A stretch of DNA of 64,000 nucleotides from CBDCZI01 sp965224495 (GCA_965224495.1 CBDCZI010000029.1:1-64000), one strand, 5' to 3'; positions 8,228 through 16,090 are shown, counted from the first letter of the stretch. Notes: generated by a model from the letters alone, not told the origin. Translations and numbers: made by a program.

Positions 8228-8463
8228 ATGAAGTTGCGTAGAGGGATTTATCGCTCATTTATCGCTCACTTATCGTAAATGTCATCTTGTATATGGCAGG
8301 GTTGGTGAGTTATTGGGTTGCTGTTAATACCAAAGGTAATAACGGTTTTGATGCGATATTTCCTGGTCTAACTATGGTTGCTTTTATTGTTTTGGGCGTG
8401 TTACTTTCGTTGTTTATACTTGTTGATGTGGTAACGAGTAAAGTTTTTAAGAAAAAGAAGTGA
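8228..8463 (+). pseudogene. Small two-helix membrane protein, frameshifted by an 11-bp duplication
   Basis: An ATG at 8228 opens MKLRRGIYRS but stops 16 codons in. From about 8242 another frame runs RSLIVNVILYMAGLVSYWVA, then NTKGNNGFDAIFPG, then a hydrophobic segment TMVAFIVLGVLLSLFILVDV, ending KKKK and TGA at 8461. Removing one unit of the perfect 11-bp tandem repeat at 8247-8268 joins the two frames into one continuous protein of about 75 aa with two membrane helices and a basic tail. An internal ATG at 8293 could still give 56 aa. Function is unknown. It follows the helicase by 3 bp. Confidence 0.65.
8247..8268. repeat. Perfect 11-bp tandem duplication inside a small gene
   Basis: The unit TTTATCGCTCA is present twice, head to tail (8247-8257 and 8258-8268). 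Eleven is not a multiple of three, so the second unit shifts the reading frame of the membrane-protein gene around it. Confidence 0.9.
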
Positions 8464-8656
8464 TAATGATACTGCTGATATAAACCGTTAGGTTTAATTC
8501 AAATAACAAGACACAGCGAAGATTCAATACTCACGAGGAAATCTATGATTCCCTTAGTAATAAATCGTTATATTTAGTACTTCAAACATCAGCGACGATG
8601 TTCTACACACAAGCAAGAAATATCGTGTAAAATATAAATTAGAATAATTATCACGT

Positions 8657-9133
8657 ATGAAAAAAGTATTTATTTATGTAGGACATTCCGATTGGGGGAA
8701 ATCCAGAGCCTTGAAAATATTAACAGGAAATAGTTCTCACAAAAAAATCGCTCAAATAAAACGATATTTAGTAAGAGTAAGAAAGATGTCTAATGATGAT
8801 GATGGCAGTGGGTTACTAAAATGGGTGAGAACTTTCTCGACTCAAAAGTATGACCGTTTTGTAATTGCTTTTTGCCCTAAAATAAATAGTCCAACTGGAA
8901 GTTCAATGACATTAGAAGAACAAAATGCACTCGATATTTTAATTGAACTAGACAAATCGAATGAACTATATTTTTTCATTCAAGAAGAAAAATACAATTC
9001 TTCGACTCATATAATTACCCCTCAAGAAATTAGTTGGCTAAATACTATGGGAACAATTCACATACTCAAAGGACAGAATAAAGATACGGTAAGACATACA
9101 GAATTTCTTAGATTTATAAATACCCATATTTAA
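8657..9133 (+). CDS. Hypothetical protein with Walker A-like P-loop
   Basis: I do not recognise this 158-aa protein. It starts MKKVFIYVGHSDWGKS, which fits a Walker A motif (GxxxxGKS, G9 to S16) directly after a hydrophobic beta strand, as in P-loop NTPases. A possible second strand is DRFVIAFCP (about 73-81), and another is ELYFFIQE. No clear Walker B acid or GTPase specificity motif is visible, and the protein is short for a complete NTPase. It is a single gene between the broken small membrane gene and a terminator. A nucleotide kinase-like or GTPase-like role is inference only. Confidence 0.6.
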   Translation: MKKVFIYVGHSDWGKSRALKILTGNSSHKKIAQIKRYLVRVRKMSNDDDGSGLLKWVRTFSTQKYDRFVIAFCPKINSPTGSSMTLEEQNALDILIELDKSNELYFFIQEEKYNSSTHIITPQEISWLNTMGTIHILKGQNKDTVRHTEFLRFINTHI

Positions 9134-9144
9134 AGTTCTTTAGG

Positions 9145-9191
9145 AACAAAAAAGCTCTTAGAAATTAATCTAAGAGCTTTTTTTGTGACCT
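9145..9191. repeat. 47-bp direct repeat, distal copy (tRNA end plus terminator)
   Basis: It is identical over 47 bases to 10379-10425. The other copy runs from the terminator into the first six bases of the tRNA-Arg 3' end. Just beyond the repeat the match continues imperfectly (TGTCAG against CGCCAG), as if a decayed tRNA tail extends further. The two copies enclose only the Fic gene. Confidence 0.85.
9148..9184. terminator. Bidirectional terminator between the P-loop gene and fic
   Basis: The stem AAAAAAGCTCTTAGA pairs with TCTAAGAGCTTTTTT, with A and T runs on the two sides. It can serve the plus-strand P-loop gene and the minus-strand Fic gene. It is identical to the hairpin at 10382-10418. 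Confidence 0.85.
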
Positions 9192-9198
9192 TGTCAGC

Positions 9199-10251
9199 TT
9201 AGTCCGTTAATAAATTAAAGTATTTATTGACGGCATATTCATATTGACTTATAAATATTTTTTTAAACTCCGTGATGTTGTTTTGTTCGTAAAAGAGTAG
9301 CATAGCTTTTTTGTAGTCAGACGCTTTTACACTTCTGTATGACAAAGGGCAGTAGCCATTTTCCATCAGTATAGCGTTACTTATGATGCGAGCAGTACGC
9401 TTGTTGCCATCATTGAATGCTTGGATGTATGAGGTTAAAACTAAAATAAACAATGCTTTTTCAAAAACATTATCTTGGCTGTTTACCAAATCACACATTT
9501 GCTGAACGGCATCAATAATTTGTTGATGTATAGTTAGAGGTTTGTAATCTGTACCACCAACACCAACACCACGTTTTCTGATGTTTCTTTCTACACCTAA
9601 GTTTTTCATTAAAATAGAATGAATATCTTCAATTCGCCCGATTGTTAATGGGGTCAAGTAGTCAGGCTCGGCAATAATGAAGTCCAAAGCGTCTTTGTGG
9701 TTAAGGAGCATTATTGCCTCTTCTTGTTTCTTTCCTTTGGCAAGTTCTCTGTATTTAATTAACACCTCTGTTTCAAGTAAAGTGTAGGTGTTACCTTCAA
9801 TCTCTCCCGATTTCCAAGACAAATCTATCGCTAATATTTCCAATTCATTTTTGTATTCGTTTTTTGATAGAGGAGCTATGTTTTTTAAATACTTGGTGTG
9901 CAACTTATCCAAAAATACTTTTTCTTCTTTCGTGAACAGTTCAATTTTACTCAATGTTTTTGAAATTAAATTGAGGTCAAAAGATGTTTTTGCGTTACGC
10001 TCTTCTGGTAATAGGTTGTAGTATTTGTCAAGGTTTATAGGAACGAATAATTCGTAAGTGTCAGCTATCGAGTATGTTCTTGCTTTCCCTTTTCCTTTGG
10101 CATTGATTAACTCGGGAGTCATTTCAAGTAAAAGTCTTCTAACGGTACTGTCTCCCATTATTTCTTTTACCCCTTTGTAAATAGTAGCCCTATCTATCGG
10201 TTGATTTATTTGCACAAACTTGATAATCGCTTGTTGTTTTTTACTCAACAT
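9199..10251 (-). CDS. Fic family protein with His-to-Gln active-site change
   Basis: This 350-aa protein has an N-terminal winged-helix-like region (about 1-65), an inhibitory-helix motif SGEIEGN (S148 to N154, the class II pattern S/T-x-x-x-E-G/N) and a Fic core whose active-site loop reads QAFNDGNKRTAR (Q277 to R288). The canonical loop begins with His, the catalytic base for AMP transfer; here it is Gln. The phosphate-binding DGNKR part is kept. AMPylation is therefore doubtful, although related Fic proteins with Gln may form a subfamily (from memory). The gene lies alone between 47-bp direct repeats beside tRNA-Arg, suggesting recent acquisition. No antitoxin gene is adjacent. Confidence 0.85.
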   Translation of the reverse strand: MLSKKQQAIIKFVQINQPIDRATIYKGVKEIMGDSTVRRLLLEMTPELINAKGKGKARTYSIADTYELFVPINLDKYYNLLPEERNAKTSFDLNLISKTLSKIELFTKEEKVFLDKLHTKYLKNIAPLSKNEYKNELEILAIDLSWKSGEIEGNTYTLLETEVLIKYRELAKGKKQEEAIMLLNHKDALDFIIAEPDYLTPLTIGRIEDIHSILMKNLGVERNIRKRGVGVGGTDYKPLTIHQQIIDAVQQMCDLVNSQDNVFEKALFILVLTSYIQAFNDGNKRTARIISNAILMENGYCPLSYRSVKASDYKKAMLLFYEQNNITEFKKIFISQYEYAVNKYFNLLTD

Positions 10252-10378
10252 ACCTAACTGTTTAACTTATTGCAATATAACAAAATACTGCTCATTATTA
10301 CGTTAAATACTGCTCGTTAACTTGTTTTTTGAGCAGTATTTCACTTGTTTTTGAGCAGATTGATAAGAAAGTCTATAA

Positions 10379-10425
10379 AACAAAAAAGCTCTTAGAAATT
10401 AATCTAAGAGCTTTTTTTGTGACCT
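10379..10425. repeat. 47-bp direct repeat, tRNA-proximal copy
   Basis: Identical to 9145-9191. It covers the terminator downstream of tRNA-Arg and the last six bases of the tRNA itself. Duplication of a tRNA 3' end plus flank is the usual footprint of site-specific integration, but no integrase lies in the 1.2-kb interval. Confidence 0.85.
10382..10418. terminator. Terminator downstream of tRNA-Arg
   Basis: Same 15-bp stem as the hairpin at 9148-9184, starting 1 base past the tRNA 3' end on the minus strand. It can also stop plus-strand transcription. Confidence 0.85.
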
Positions 10426-10493
10426 CGCCAGGATTCAAACCTGGAACCTCTTGAGCCGTAATCAAGTGCACTATTCAGTTATGCTACGAGGCC
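10420..10493 (-). tRNA. tRNA-Arg (anticodon ACG)
   Basis: Read on the minus strand, a 74-nt cloverleaf folds cleanly. The acceptor GGCCTCG pairs with CGAGGTC, the D-stem is GCAT/GTGC, the anticodon stem is CTTGA/TCAAG with loop TTACGGC (ACG at positions 34-36), and the T-arm is CCAGG-TTTGAAT-CCTGG with discriminator A. CCA is not encoded. ACG would be edited to ICG to read CGU, CGC and CGA. It lies just downstream of coaE on the same strand and its 3' end overlaps the 47-bp direct repeat. Confidence 0.93.
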
Positions 10494-10546
10494 ATTCCGT
10501 TAATCGGAATGCAAATATAAGAAGGAATTTGTTCTTAACAAGTGTT

Positions 10547-11128
10547 TTAGAAAGATAATATTTCTTCAATCTCTTCAAGTTGTTCTAAAACAGATTCAAC
10601 CTCATCATTAACAACAATATAGTCAGCCAATAAAACGGCTTTTGATTCGGGGATTTGTTTGTCGATAATATTTTCTATCTCTTCTTTTGTTCTAAAAGCG
10701 TCTCTTTTCAACACACGGTCGATACGTAAGGCAGTTGGAGCACTCACATAGATTATTTCGTCTAACTGCTCGTACTCTTTAGTTTCAAAAAGTAAGGCAG
10801 ATTCTTTAAAGACAAATTTACCTGTTGCTTGTTGTACAAATAACTTGAAATCGTCTTCCATTCGAGGATGAACAATCGCATTTAGACCATTTAATAATGC
10901 TGTGTCAGCAAATACCTTTTCAGCAACAAAGCGACGGTTGTACTCGCCGTTGGTAAAAGCCTCATCGCCTAACAACGCTGTGATTTCTTTTTGTATTTCT
11001 TTATTTGATGCAATCAATTCTTTTGCTCGATTATCTGCATAATAAACAGCGTAGCCCGATTTTTCGAAAATTTCACAAATCAAACTTTTCCCTGAGCCGA
11101 TACCGCCAGTAACCCCTACTTTAATCAT
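10547..11128 (-). CDS. coaE: Dephospho-CoA kinase
   Basis: This is a P-loop kinase of about 193 aa that phosphorylates dephospho-CoA at the ribose 3'-OH, the last step of coenzyme A synthesis. The Walker A motif GGIGSGKS sits at the very N-terminus (G8 to S15). Also present are the CoaE features YYADNRAKELI and NAIVHPRM, and the lid region RIDRVLKRDAF. The ATG at 11128 overlaps the TGA of the YbbR-like gene (ATGA), which is better than an upstream ATG at 11149 inside that gene. It is the last protein gene of the nusB-DUF1573-yajC-ybbR-coaE run. Confidence 0.95.
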   Translation of the reverse strand: MIKVGVTGGIGSGKSLICEIFEKSGYAVYYADNRAKELIASNKEIQKEITALLGDEAFTNGEYNRRFVAEKVFADTALLNGLNAIVHPRMEDDFKLFVQQATGKFVFKESALLFETKEYEQLDEIIYVSAPTALRIDRVLKRDAFRTKEEIENIIDKQIPESKAVLLADYIVVNDEVESVLEQLEEIEEILSF

Positions 11129-11511
11129 TTGTTTTTTGTTACCACACAAGTAAAACTGTCTGTGTGAAATTGTTTTATATCTACATTATCCAACTCTCCA
11201 CGAATAAACGAGGTATAGTCTTTTGATTGAATAAAATACTTCCCTTCTTTGTCGAATTTGATAACGATAGGTTGGGTATTAAAACCAATTTGATGGTTGA
11301 TGATGTTCCAACCTGTTCCTGAAACCAAAACAAAAATATGGTCAGAAGATTTTTTTAGTATAAGTCCATCCGAAAGCTCATACTCTACGGGAAAATTGAT
11401 GTCCGTTGAGTATTGATTACCTAAAGCGTTAAAAAACCAAAAAGTACCAGCGGTCAAAAGACAATACACTGCTACTTTTAGTTTTTTTCTATTTTGAACT
11501 TTCAACGGCAT
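11125..11511 (-). CDS. YbbR/CdaR-like membrane-anchored protein (short form)
   Basis: The protein has 128 aa, with one N-terminal membrane segment at about residues 11-31 (VAVYCLLTAGTFWFFNAL). It is followed by a YbbR-like beta-rich extracytoplasmic repeat (INFPVEYELSDGL, IFVLVSGTGWNI, QPIVIKF). Bacteroidota YbbR-like proteins between yajC and coaE are usually longer, about 300 aa with several repeats, so this one appears reduced to about one repeat. It overlaps yajC by one base (TAATG) and coaE by 4 bp, so translation is probably coupled. Its function is unknown; CdaR regulates a cyclic-di-AMP synthase in Firmicutes, but no cyclase is nearby. Confidence 0.7.
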   Translation of the reverse strand: MPLKVQNRKKLKVAVYCLLTAGTFWFFNALGNQYSTDINFPVEYELSDGLILKKSSDHIFVLVSGTGWNIINHQIGFNTQPIVIKFDKEGKYFIQSKDYTSFIRGELDNVDIKQFHTDSFTCVVTKNK

Positions 11512-11774
11512 TAGTCGTTTGTTACGCTAGTGATAGAAGACTTTTCAAACGTGATTTTTGTTCCTCTGTCGATATCAACGGTTACGTGTTCGTCTTTTAC
11601 TTCAATTACTTTACCGATAATTCCACCAGCAGTAACTACGCTATCACCTTTTTTTAAGTTATCTCTCAATGCCTTTGCATCTTTTTGACGTTTTTGTTGA
11701 GGTCTCATTATAAAGAAATAAAACACTACTGCCATTCCGCCCAAAAAGACGTAATTCATCATACTTGCATCCAT
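11511..11774 (-). CDS. yajC: Preprotein translocase subunit YajC
   Basis: This small (87 aa) SecDF-associated inner-membrane protein has one membrane segment (about residues 7-22, YVFLGGMAVVFYFFIM) followed directly by the YajC signature RPQQKRQKDAK. A compact cytoplasmic domain follows, with GDSVVTAGGIIGKV and ITFEKSSITSV. YajC binds SecDF-SecYEG and assists protein export. It is the first gene of a tightly overlapping yajC-ybbR-coaE set. A terminator at 11881-11923 separates it from the upstream DUF1573 gene. Confidence 0.95.
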   Translation of the reverse strand: MDASMMNYVFLGGMAVVFYFFIMRPQQKRQKDAKALRDNLKKGDSVVTAGGIIGKVIEVKDEHVTVDIDRGTKITFEKSSITSVTND

Positions 11775-11880
11775 ATTATTTTGTTTTTAGGTCAACGACC
11801 TGATTTGTGATACTTCAAATATAAGGCTAATTCAGAAAAGAAGATGCCCAAATTGAGCAAACATTACAGTTTAAACGAGA

Positions 11881-11923
11881 AAAAGCCCTGTACGTTGCTT
11901 TGTCAGCAAAATACAGGGCTTTT
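11881..11923 (-). terminator. Terminator downstream of the DUF1573 gene
   Basis: The stem AAAAGCCCTGTA pairs with TACAGGGCTTTT around a loop of about 19 bases. It lies 17 bases past the stop of the DUF1573 gene and ahead of yajC. Confidence 0.85.
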
Positions 11924-11939
11924 AATAGATTGTTTGAGC

Positions 11940-12389
11940 TTATTTTGTCGCAGGAACGATTACTTCTCCTTTGATATAAATTCGGATAGGCGTTTCTCCT
12001 TGGTTCGTGTTTAATGTAACACTTTTAGATTGTACCCCTCTTTTTCCTGTTGAGTTAAAGATAACGTGAACTTCTCCTTTGTCTCCTGGCAAAATTGGTT
12101 CTTTTGGCCATTGAGGAACGGTACAACCACAAGAACCTGATGCACTATTGATAACCAAAGGTGCGCTCCCTGTGTTTTTGAATATAAAAGTATGCGTTAC
12201 TTTTTCTCCTTGTTTGATTTTCCCGAATTGGTGTTCTGTTTCTTCAAAAACCATTTTAGGTCCGTCCACTGCCTGAGCAACTGCTGTAGGTGTAGTTTCG
12301 TTGTTAGATATAGCGTTAAAACTCATCAAGGTAGCACCTGTTACTGCAACTAAAAGAAGTGCTTTTGTATTTCTGATTATCTTTTTCAT
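11940..12389 (-). CDS. DUF1573 domain protein, exported
   Basis: The 149-aa protein has an N-terminal signal peptide (IRNTKALLLVAVTGATLMSF). A single DUF1573 immunoglobulin-like domain covers about 45-146, with the hallmark HQFGKIKQGEKVTHTFIFKN, then SCGCTVPQWP, then GEVHVIFNSTGKRG. Such proteins are very common in Bacteroidota envelopes and often precede yajC; the molecular role is unknown. The paired cysteines in SGSCGCT are conserved in the family. It lies 38 bp downstream of nusB on the same strand and ends at a strong terminator. Confidence 0.92.
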   Translation of the reverse strand: MKKIIRNTKALLLVAVTGATLMSFNAISNNETTPTAVAQAVDGPKMVFEETEHQFGKIKQGEKVTHTFIFKNTGSAPLVINSASGSCGCTVPQWPKEPILPGDKGEVHVIFNSTGKRGVQSKSVTLNTNQGETPIRIYIKGEVIVPATK

Positions 12390-12427
12390 ATTCTGTTATT
12401 TATAATAAAATTTAATTTAATGCGATT

Positions 12428-13564
12428 TTATTGATTATCCAACAATCCACGCCCACTCTTTCGAATAAGTTTGTCTTTTATCATTACTTTAGATACCGAA
12501 TCAAGCAAACCATTAACAAACGTTTTACTTTTTGGTGTGCTATAAACTTTCGCCATTTCTATGTATTCGTTCATTGTAACCTTTATTGGAATACTTGGGA
12601 AATGTGCCATTTCGTTTAGACCCAATAAAATAATGACGTCATCACTATCTGATAATTTTTCACGCTCCCAGTTTTTTAAGTTTTTACTAAAAGCATTTGC
12701 TACTTCACTGTCAACTTCTGTGCCAATATCGTAAAGTTTCAAGAAAAATGCTTTGTCATCTTCCCACTTGTCTCCGTCTTGCAATATTAATTCCAATTCC
12801 GTTTCGGTAGAAGCCTTGAGCGTGATACCTAACATTCCTTCAAGTATCTCTCTGTTTTCTTTCCAAAAAACGTCTTTTGTAGAGAAAATATCATTGATAA
12901 CGTCGTTTTTAAACAGCCCTTTTTTGATGATTTTTTTGACTACCTTTTTATCTAACTCAAGACTTTGCTGTCCTTCTTTATTTAACTCTTTGACCACGTC
13001 CAGATGAGCCAAACGTTGTTTGTATATTTTTTTAGGTAATTGTTCGTCATTATCCCAATCGATGCTGTATTTAGCAGAAATAGCTTTGAAACGAGGGTCA
13101 GTGTCTAATAATTTGAAAAAAGCATTTTCATTCAGACGGTTAGGCATACTTACTCCCTTGTCTTTTGCACGAACTTTTGATAGTTCAAGTAGAAAGGATA
13201 AAGCGGTGAAATAATGCTCTTGAATTAGCTCAAGGTCTTTAGTCATCGCGTCTTTTACTTGCTTTTTTTCTGATTCGTTTTTTTCTTTCAGTACCTCGTA
13301 AGCATTTTCTACTGCCTCTCTGAGTTCTCTGTCCGATTCTTTGTTAATTACTTCTTTATCTAAAAGAAAGCTATCAAATAAATCTTTAGCAATAGCCGAT
13401 TTCTTTTTTAATAGCTGATAATCAGGCTTGTCCATTGATCTTAAATCAGGACTAAAAAAATCATCAATACTTATCATTGCCAAGCCGTAATTACTTTTTA
13501 CACGTTGTTTGTAGGCAAATACCGATTGGAACGCCTTAATTCTTAAGAATCTTCTGCTTAGCAT
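12428..13564 (-). CDS. nusB: Transcription antitermination factor NusB (long Bacteroidota form)
   Basis: The protein has 378 aa, more than twice E. coli NusB. It starts MLSRRFLRIKAFQSVFAYKQ, the RNA-binding basic N-terminus of NusB. The helical NusB fold lies in the C-terminal half, with LKLYDIGTEVDSEVANAFSK and LLGLNEMAHFPSIPIKVTMN. NusB with S10 (NusE) binds boxA RNA and promotes antitermination of rRNA operons. The extended central helical region (about 60-230) is typical of the phylum. It heads the minus-strand run ending at coaE and is divergent from the ABC exporter. Confidence 0.93.
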   Translation of the reverse strand: MLSRRFLRIKAFQSVFAYKQRVKSNYGLAMISIDDFFSPDLRSMDKPDYQLLKKKSAIAKDLFDSFLLDKEVINKESDRELREAVENAYEVLKEKNESEKKQVKDAMTKDLELIQEHYFTALSFLLELSKVRAKDKGVSMPNRLNENAFFKLLDTDPRFKAISAKYSIDWDNDEQLPKKIYKQRLAHLDVVKELNKEGQQSLELDKKVVKKIIKKGLFKNDVINDIFSTKDVFWKENREILEGMLGITLKASTETELELILQDGDKWEDDKAFFLKLYDIGTEVDSEVANAFSKNLKNWEREKLSDSDDVIILLGLNEMAHFPSIPIKVTMNEYIEMAKVYSTPKSKTFVNGLLDSVSKVMIKDKLIRKSGRGLLDNQ

Positions 13565-13608
13565 AATAATATATTAAAGAACGATTTCACTTAATGTCAA
13601 TTGCCTTG

Positions 13609-13616
13609 TATCTTTG
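13609..13616 (+). promoter_or_regulatory. Candidate -7 box (TATCTTTG) for the ABC exporter gene
   Basis: Exact match to the Bacteroidota -7 consensus TAnnTTTG, with a weak TTTC about 20 bases upstream. It would give a leader of about 140 nt before the GTG at 13766. There is no direct evidence of use. Confidence 0.4.
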
Positions 13617-13765
13617 TAGGACAATCGTTGAAGTTGCAAAGTTAAGTTTTTTTACTTTTACTTTAACTTTTATTTAGATGAAAATGCAGAATAATAACTG
13701 GTGTTTTTGGAAAACCTTAGAAATAATGGTGTTTAATTAGGGCTAATTAGTAGAATACAAGTGTT

Positions 13766-15508
13766 GTGAAAGAATTATATCGTTTAAATAAATATTTTTG
13801 GAAATACAAAAAACTGTTGATTTCGGGGGCGATTTTCATTTTGTTATCGAAGATATTTGCCGTTTTTCAAGCCCCGCTTGTCCGTAAATCTTTGAATTTG
13901 ATTATCAAAAAGTTTGACGAGAGTCAAGCAAATGTCGATTTATTGAGTTGGGAGTTGGCAGAAAACGCTTTTTATATGGTTGGTTCGGCAATAATAAGTG
14001 GCGTCTTTTTGTATTTGACTCGTCAAACCATCATTGTGATGTCTCGTTTGATGGAGTTTGATATTAAAAATGAAATTTTTGAACATTACCAAACCCTACC
14101 CTTATCGTTTTATAGAAAAAACAGCACAGGAGATTTGATGTCGAGAATATCTGAGGATGTCGGAAAAGTACGTATGTATTTGGGTCCTGGTGTGATGTAT
14201 AGCATTAGTTTAGTCATTATTTGTATCACCGTCATCAGTACGATGCTTTCGGTAAACACACAATTAACACTTATTGTCTTGATACCTTTGCCTTTGCTTT
14301 CTGTGGCAATTTATTTTGTCAGTAACAAACTCAATAAACGTTCGGCATTGATTCAAAAAGAAATGGCAGGCTTATCTACTTTTACCCAAGAAGCCTTTTC
14401 GGGAATGCGTGTATTGAAAGCATTTGTCCGTGAAGAGCATTTCATCGGGAAAATGGAAAAGCAAAGTGAAGCCTACAAACAGCAAACCTTGAAATTAGCC
14501 TTGTTACAATCTGCTTTTTTTCCGACCATTATCTTATTAATAGGTTTGAGTACCTTACTAACCGTTTATTACGGAGGGATTATTTCGATAGAAAATGAAG
14601 ATTTTACAGCAGGAAATATTGCCGAATTTATGATGTATTTGAGTATGCTAACTTGGCCAGTAACTTCGATAGGTTGGGTGACGAGTATTATTCAGAGTGC
14701 CTCAGCTTCTCAAAAACGTATCAATGAGTTTTTGGATACCAAAACCACGATTACATTTGACGAAAACAACAAAGTAGAAGTAAAAGGAAATATTGAGTTT
14801 AAAAATGTTGATTTGGTTTACCCCGAATCGGGTATAAAAGCCTTGGATAACGTGAGTTTCACAATAAATGCAGGAGATACCGTGGCGATAGTAGGAAATA
14901 CAGGTTCAGGTAAAAGTACGTTGTCGGCTTTACTTTGCCGAAATTATGACCCAACAAAGGGGCAGATTTTCATAGAAAATGAAGCCTTAATAAACATTAA
15001 CTTACACCATTATAGAGACCAGTTGGGTTACGTGCCACAAGACGCTTTTTTATTCTCCGACACCATTCGCAAAAACTTGTTGTTTGGCAAAGAAAGTGCA
15101 ACCGAAGAAGAGATTATCCAAGCGACAAAATGGGCGTCGGTTTATGAAGATATCAAAGGATTTAAAGATGGCTTTGAAACGGTGTTGGGTGAGCGAGGAA
15201 TAACACTTTCGGGTGGGCAAAAACAACGTTTGACCATTGCGAGAGCATTAATTAAAAACCCACAAGTATTAATATTAGACGATTCGCTTTCTGCGGTAGA
15301 TACGGCGACGGAAAATGCGATTTTGAACAGCTTAAAGGAAGTGATGAAAAACCGTACCTCTTTTATTGTTTCTCATCGTGTCTCGTCTGTCAAGTTAGCT
15401 AATAAAATCTTAGTTTTACACGAAGGGAAGTTAGTCGAGCAAGGTAACCACGAGGAATTGGTGGCGTTGAAGGGGCATTATGCCACAATGGTCGAAAAGC
15501 AGAGTTAG
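13766..15508 (+). CDS. ABC exporter, fused permease and ATPase (MsbA/lipid-exporter type)
   Basis: This 580-aa half-transporter has an N-terminal six-helix ABC transmembrane domain (about 15-310, starting YFWKYKKLLISGAIFILLS) and a C-terminal nucleotide-binding domain. The Walker A motif is GNTGSGKST (from G377), the signature LSGGQ (481-485) and Walker B VLILDDSLSAVD, with the switch His in IVSHRVSS. It would work as a homodimer in the inner membrane, exporting lipid or another hydrophobic substrate; the substrate cannot be told. It starts with GTG (VKELYRLNKYFWKY). The next gene follows after 2 bp, so the two are likely cotranscribed. Confidence 0.92.
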   Translation: MKELYRLNKYFWKYKKLLISGAIFILLSKIFAVFQAPLVRKSLNLIIKKFDESQANVDLLSWELAENAFYMVGSAIISGVFLYLTRQTIIVMSRLMEFDIKNEIFEHYQTLPLSFYRKNSTGDLMSRISEDVGKVRMYLGPGVMYSISLVIICITVISTMLSVNTQLTLIVLIPLPLLSVAIYFVSNKLNKRSALIQKEMAGLSTFTQEAFSGMRVLKAFVREEHFIGKMEKQSEAYKQQTLKLALLQSAFFPTIILLIGLSTLLTVYYGGIISIENEDFTAGNIAEFMMYLSMLTWPVTSIGWVTSIIQSASASQKRINEFLDTKTTITFDENNKVEVKGNIEFKNVDLVYPESGIKALDNVSFTINAGDTVAIVGNTGSGKSTLSALLCRNYDPTKGQIFIENEALININLHHYRDQLGYVPQDAFLFSDTIRKNLLFGKESATEEEIIQATKWASVYEDIKGFKDGFETVLGERGITLSGGQKQRLTIARALIKNPQVLILDDSLSAVDTATENAILNSLKEVMKNRTSFIVSHRVSSVKLANKILVLHEGKLVEQGNHEELVALKGHYATMVEKQS

Positions 15509-15510
15509 AA

Positions 15511-15936
15511 ATGAGTCAAATTAATAAAGAAGTCAAAGAGTTGGTAGCCAGTGGATTTGTCGATTCTGCCTTTTTGATAGCCATTATGGGAATAGAGTTT
15601 TTGGGAGCAATGGCAGACAAAAAGCCACTACGAGCCAACGGGCAATCCTCCAAACGGTTTAAAATAGGATTACGTAAGTTTTTCCCGAGCAAATACGGTA
15701 AACCCACCATTACCGAGGTCATTTACAAAAGTTTACGATGCAATGTGGGGCATTTGATGCAGTATTCTCAGCGCATCGAATTTGTGGACGATTCCTCTGC
15801 TCATTTACAAGAAGAAGGCGTTGTTTTGAAAATCAATAAAAAACAGTTTGTCGAAGACTACATTTTAGCCACCGAAAAACTCCGTCAACGGCTCGAAGAC
15901 GGGGTTTATGAAAACAAGAAAGGCAATTATAATTAG
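15511..15936 (+). CDS. Conserved hypothetical protein, 141 aa
   Basis: I do not recognise a named domain. The protein is soluble and helical. A hydrophobic N-terminal helix (about 15-35, GFVDSAFLIAIMGIEFLGAM) precedes a basic stretch (GQSSKRFKIGLRKFFPSKYG) and a C-terminal acidic helix. NVGHLMQYSQRIEF and ILATEKLRQRLEDGV look like conserved core segments. It lies 2 bp after the ABC exporter gene, so the two are probably translated together, but a functional link is inference. Its stop codon touches repeat copy A. Confidence 0.65.
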   Translation: MSQINKEVKELVASGFVDSAFLIAIMGIEFLGAMADKKPLRANGQSSKRFKIGLRKFFPSKYGKPTITEVIYKSLRCNVGHLMQYSQRIEFVDDSSAHLQEEGVVLKINKKQFVEDYILATEKLRQRLEDGVYENKKGNYN

Positions 15937-16090
15937 GAGCTTCCCCTTAGTTATGAAGTGATTTTTTGGTTTTTTATAGCGCAAGATAGAGCAGGAAAGG
16001 AAGAGGGCTGATAAAAGTCAGGTCGGGTCGGGCTTTCGGCTATATCTTTGTTCGTACCTCACAAAGGATGTCGCCTCTATCCCTAAGCCG
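15936..16090 (-). repeat. Dispersed intergenic repeat, copy A (minus orientation)
   Basis: Read on the minus strand it starts CGGCTTAGGGATAGAGGCGA (block 1), continues with AAAGATATAGCCGAAAGCCC (block 2) and, after a variable spacer, ends AAGGGGAAGCTCC (final block). About 66 bases of blocks 1-2 match copy C at 31241 with three differences. The rest of the gene-free stretch, 16091-16366, holds nothing I recognise apart from the presumed promoter of the fibre cluster. Confidence 0.8.

Noticed and set aside
9145..10425. A transposon bounded by 47-bp terminal repeats
   Set aside because: The repeats are direct, not inverted, no transposase is inside, and they are explained by duplication of the tRNA tail and terminator.
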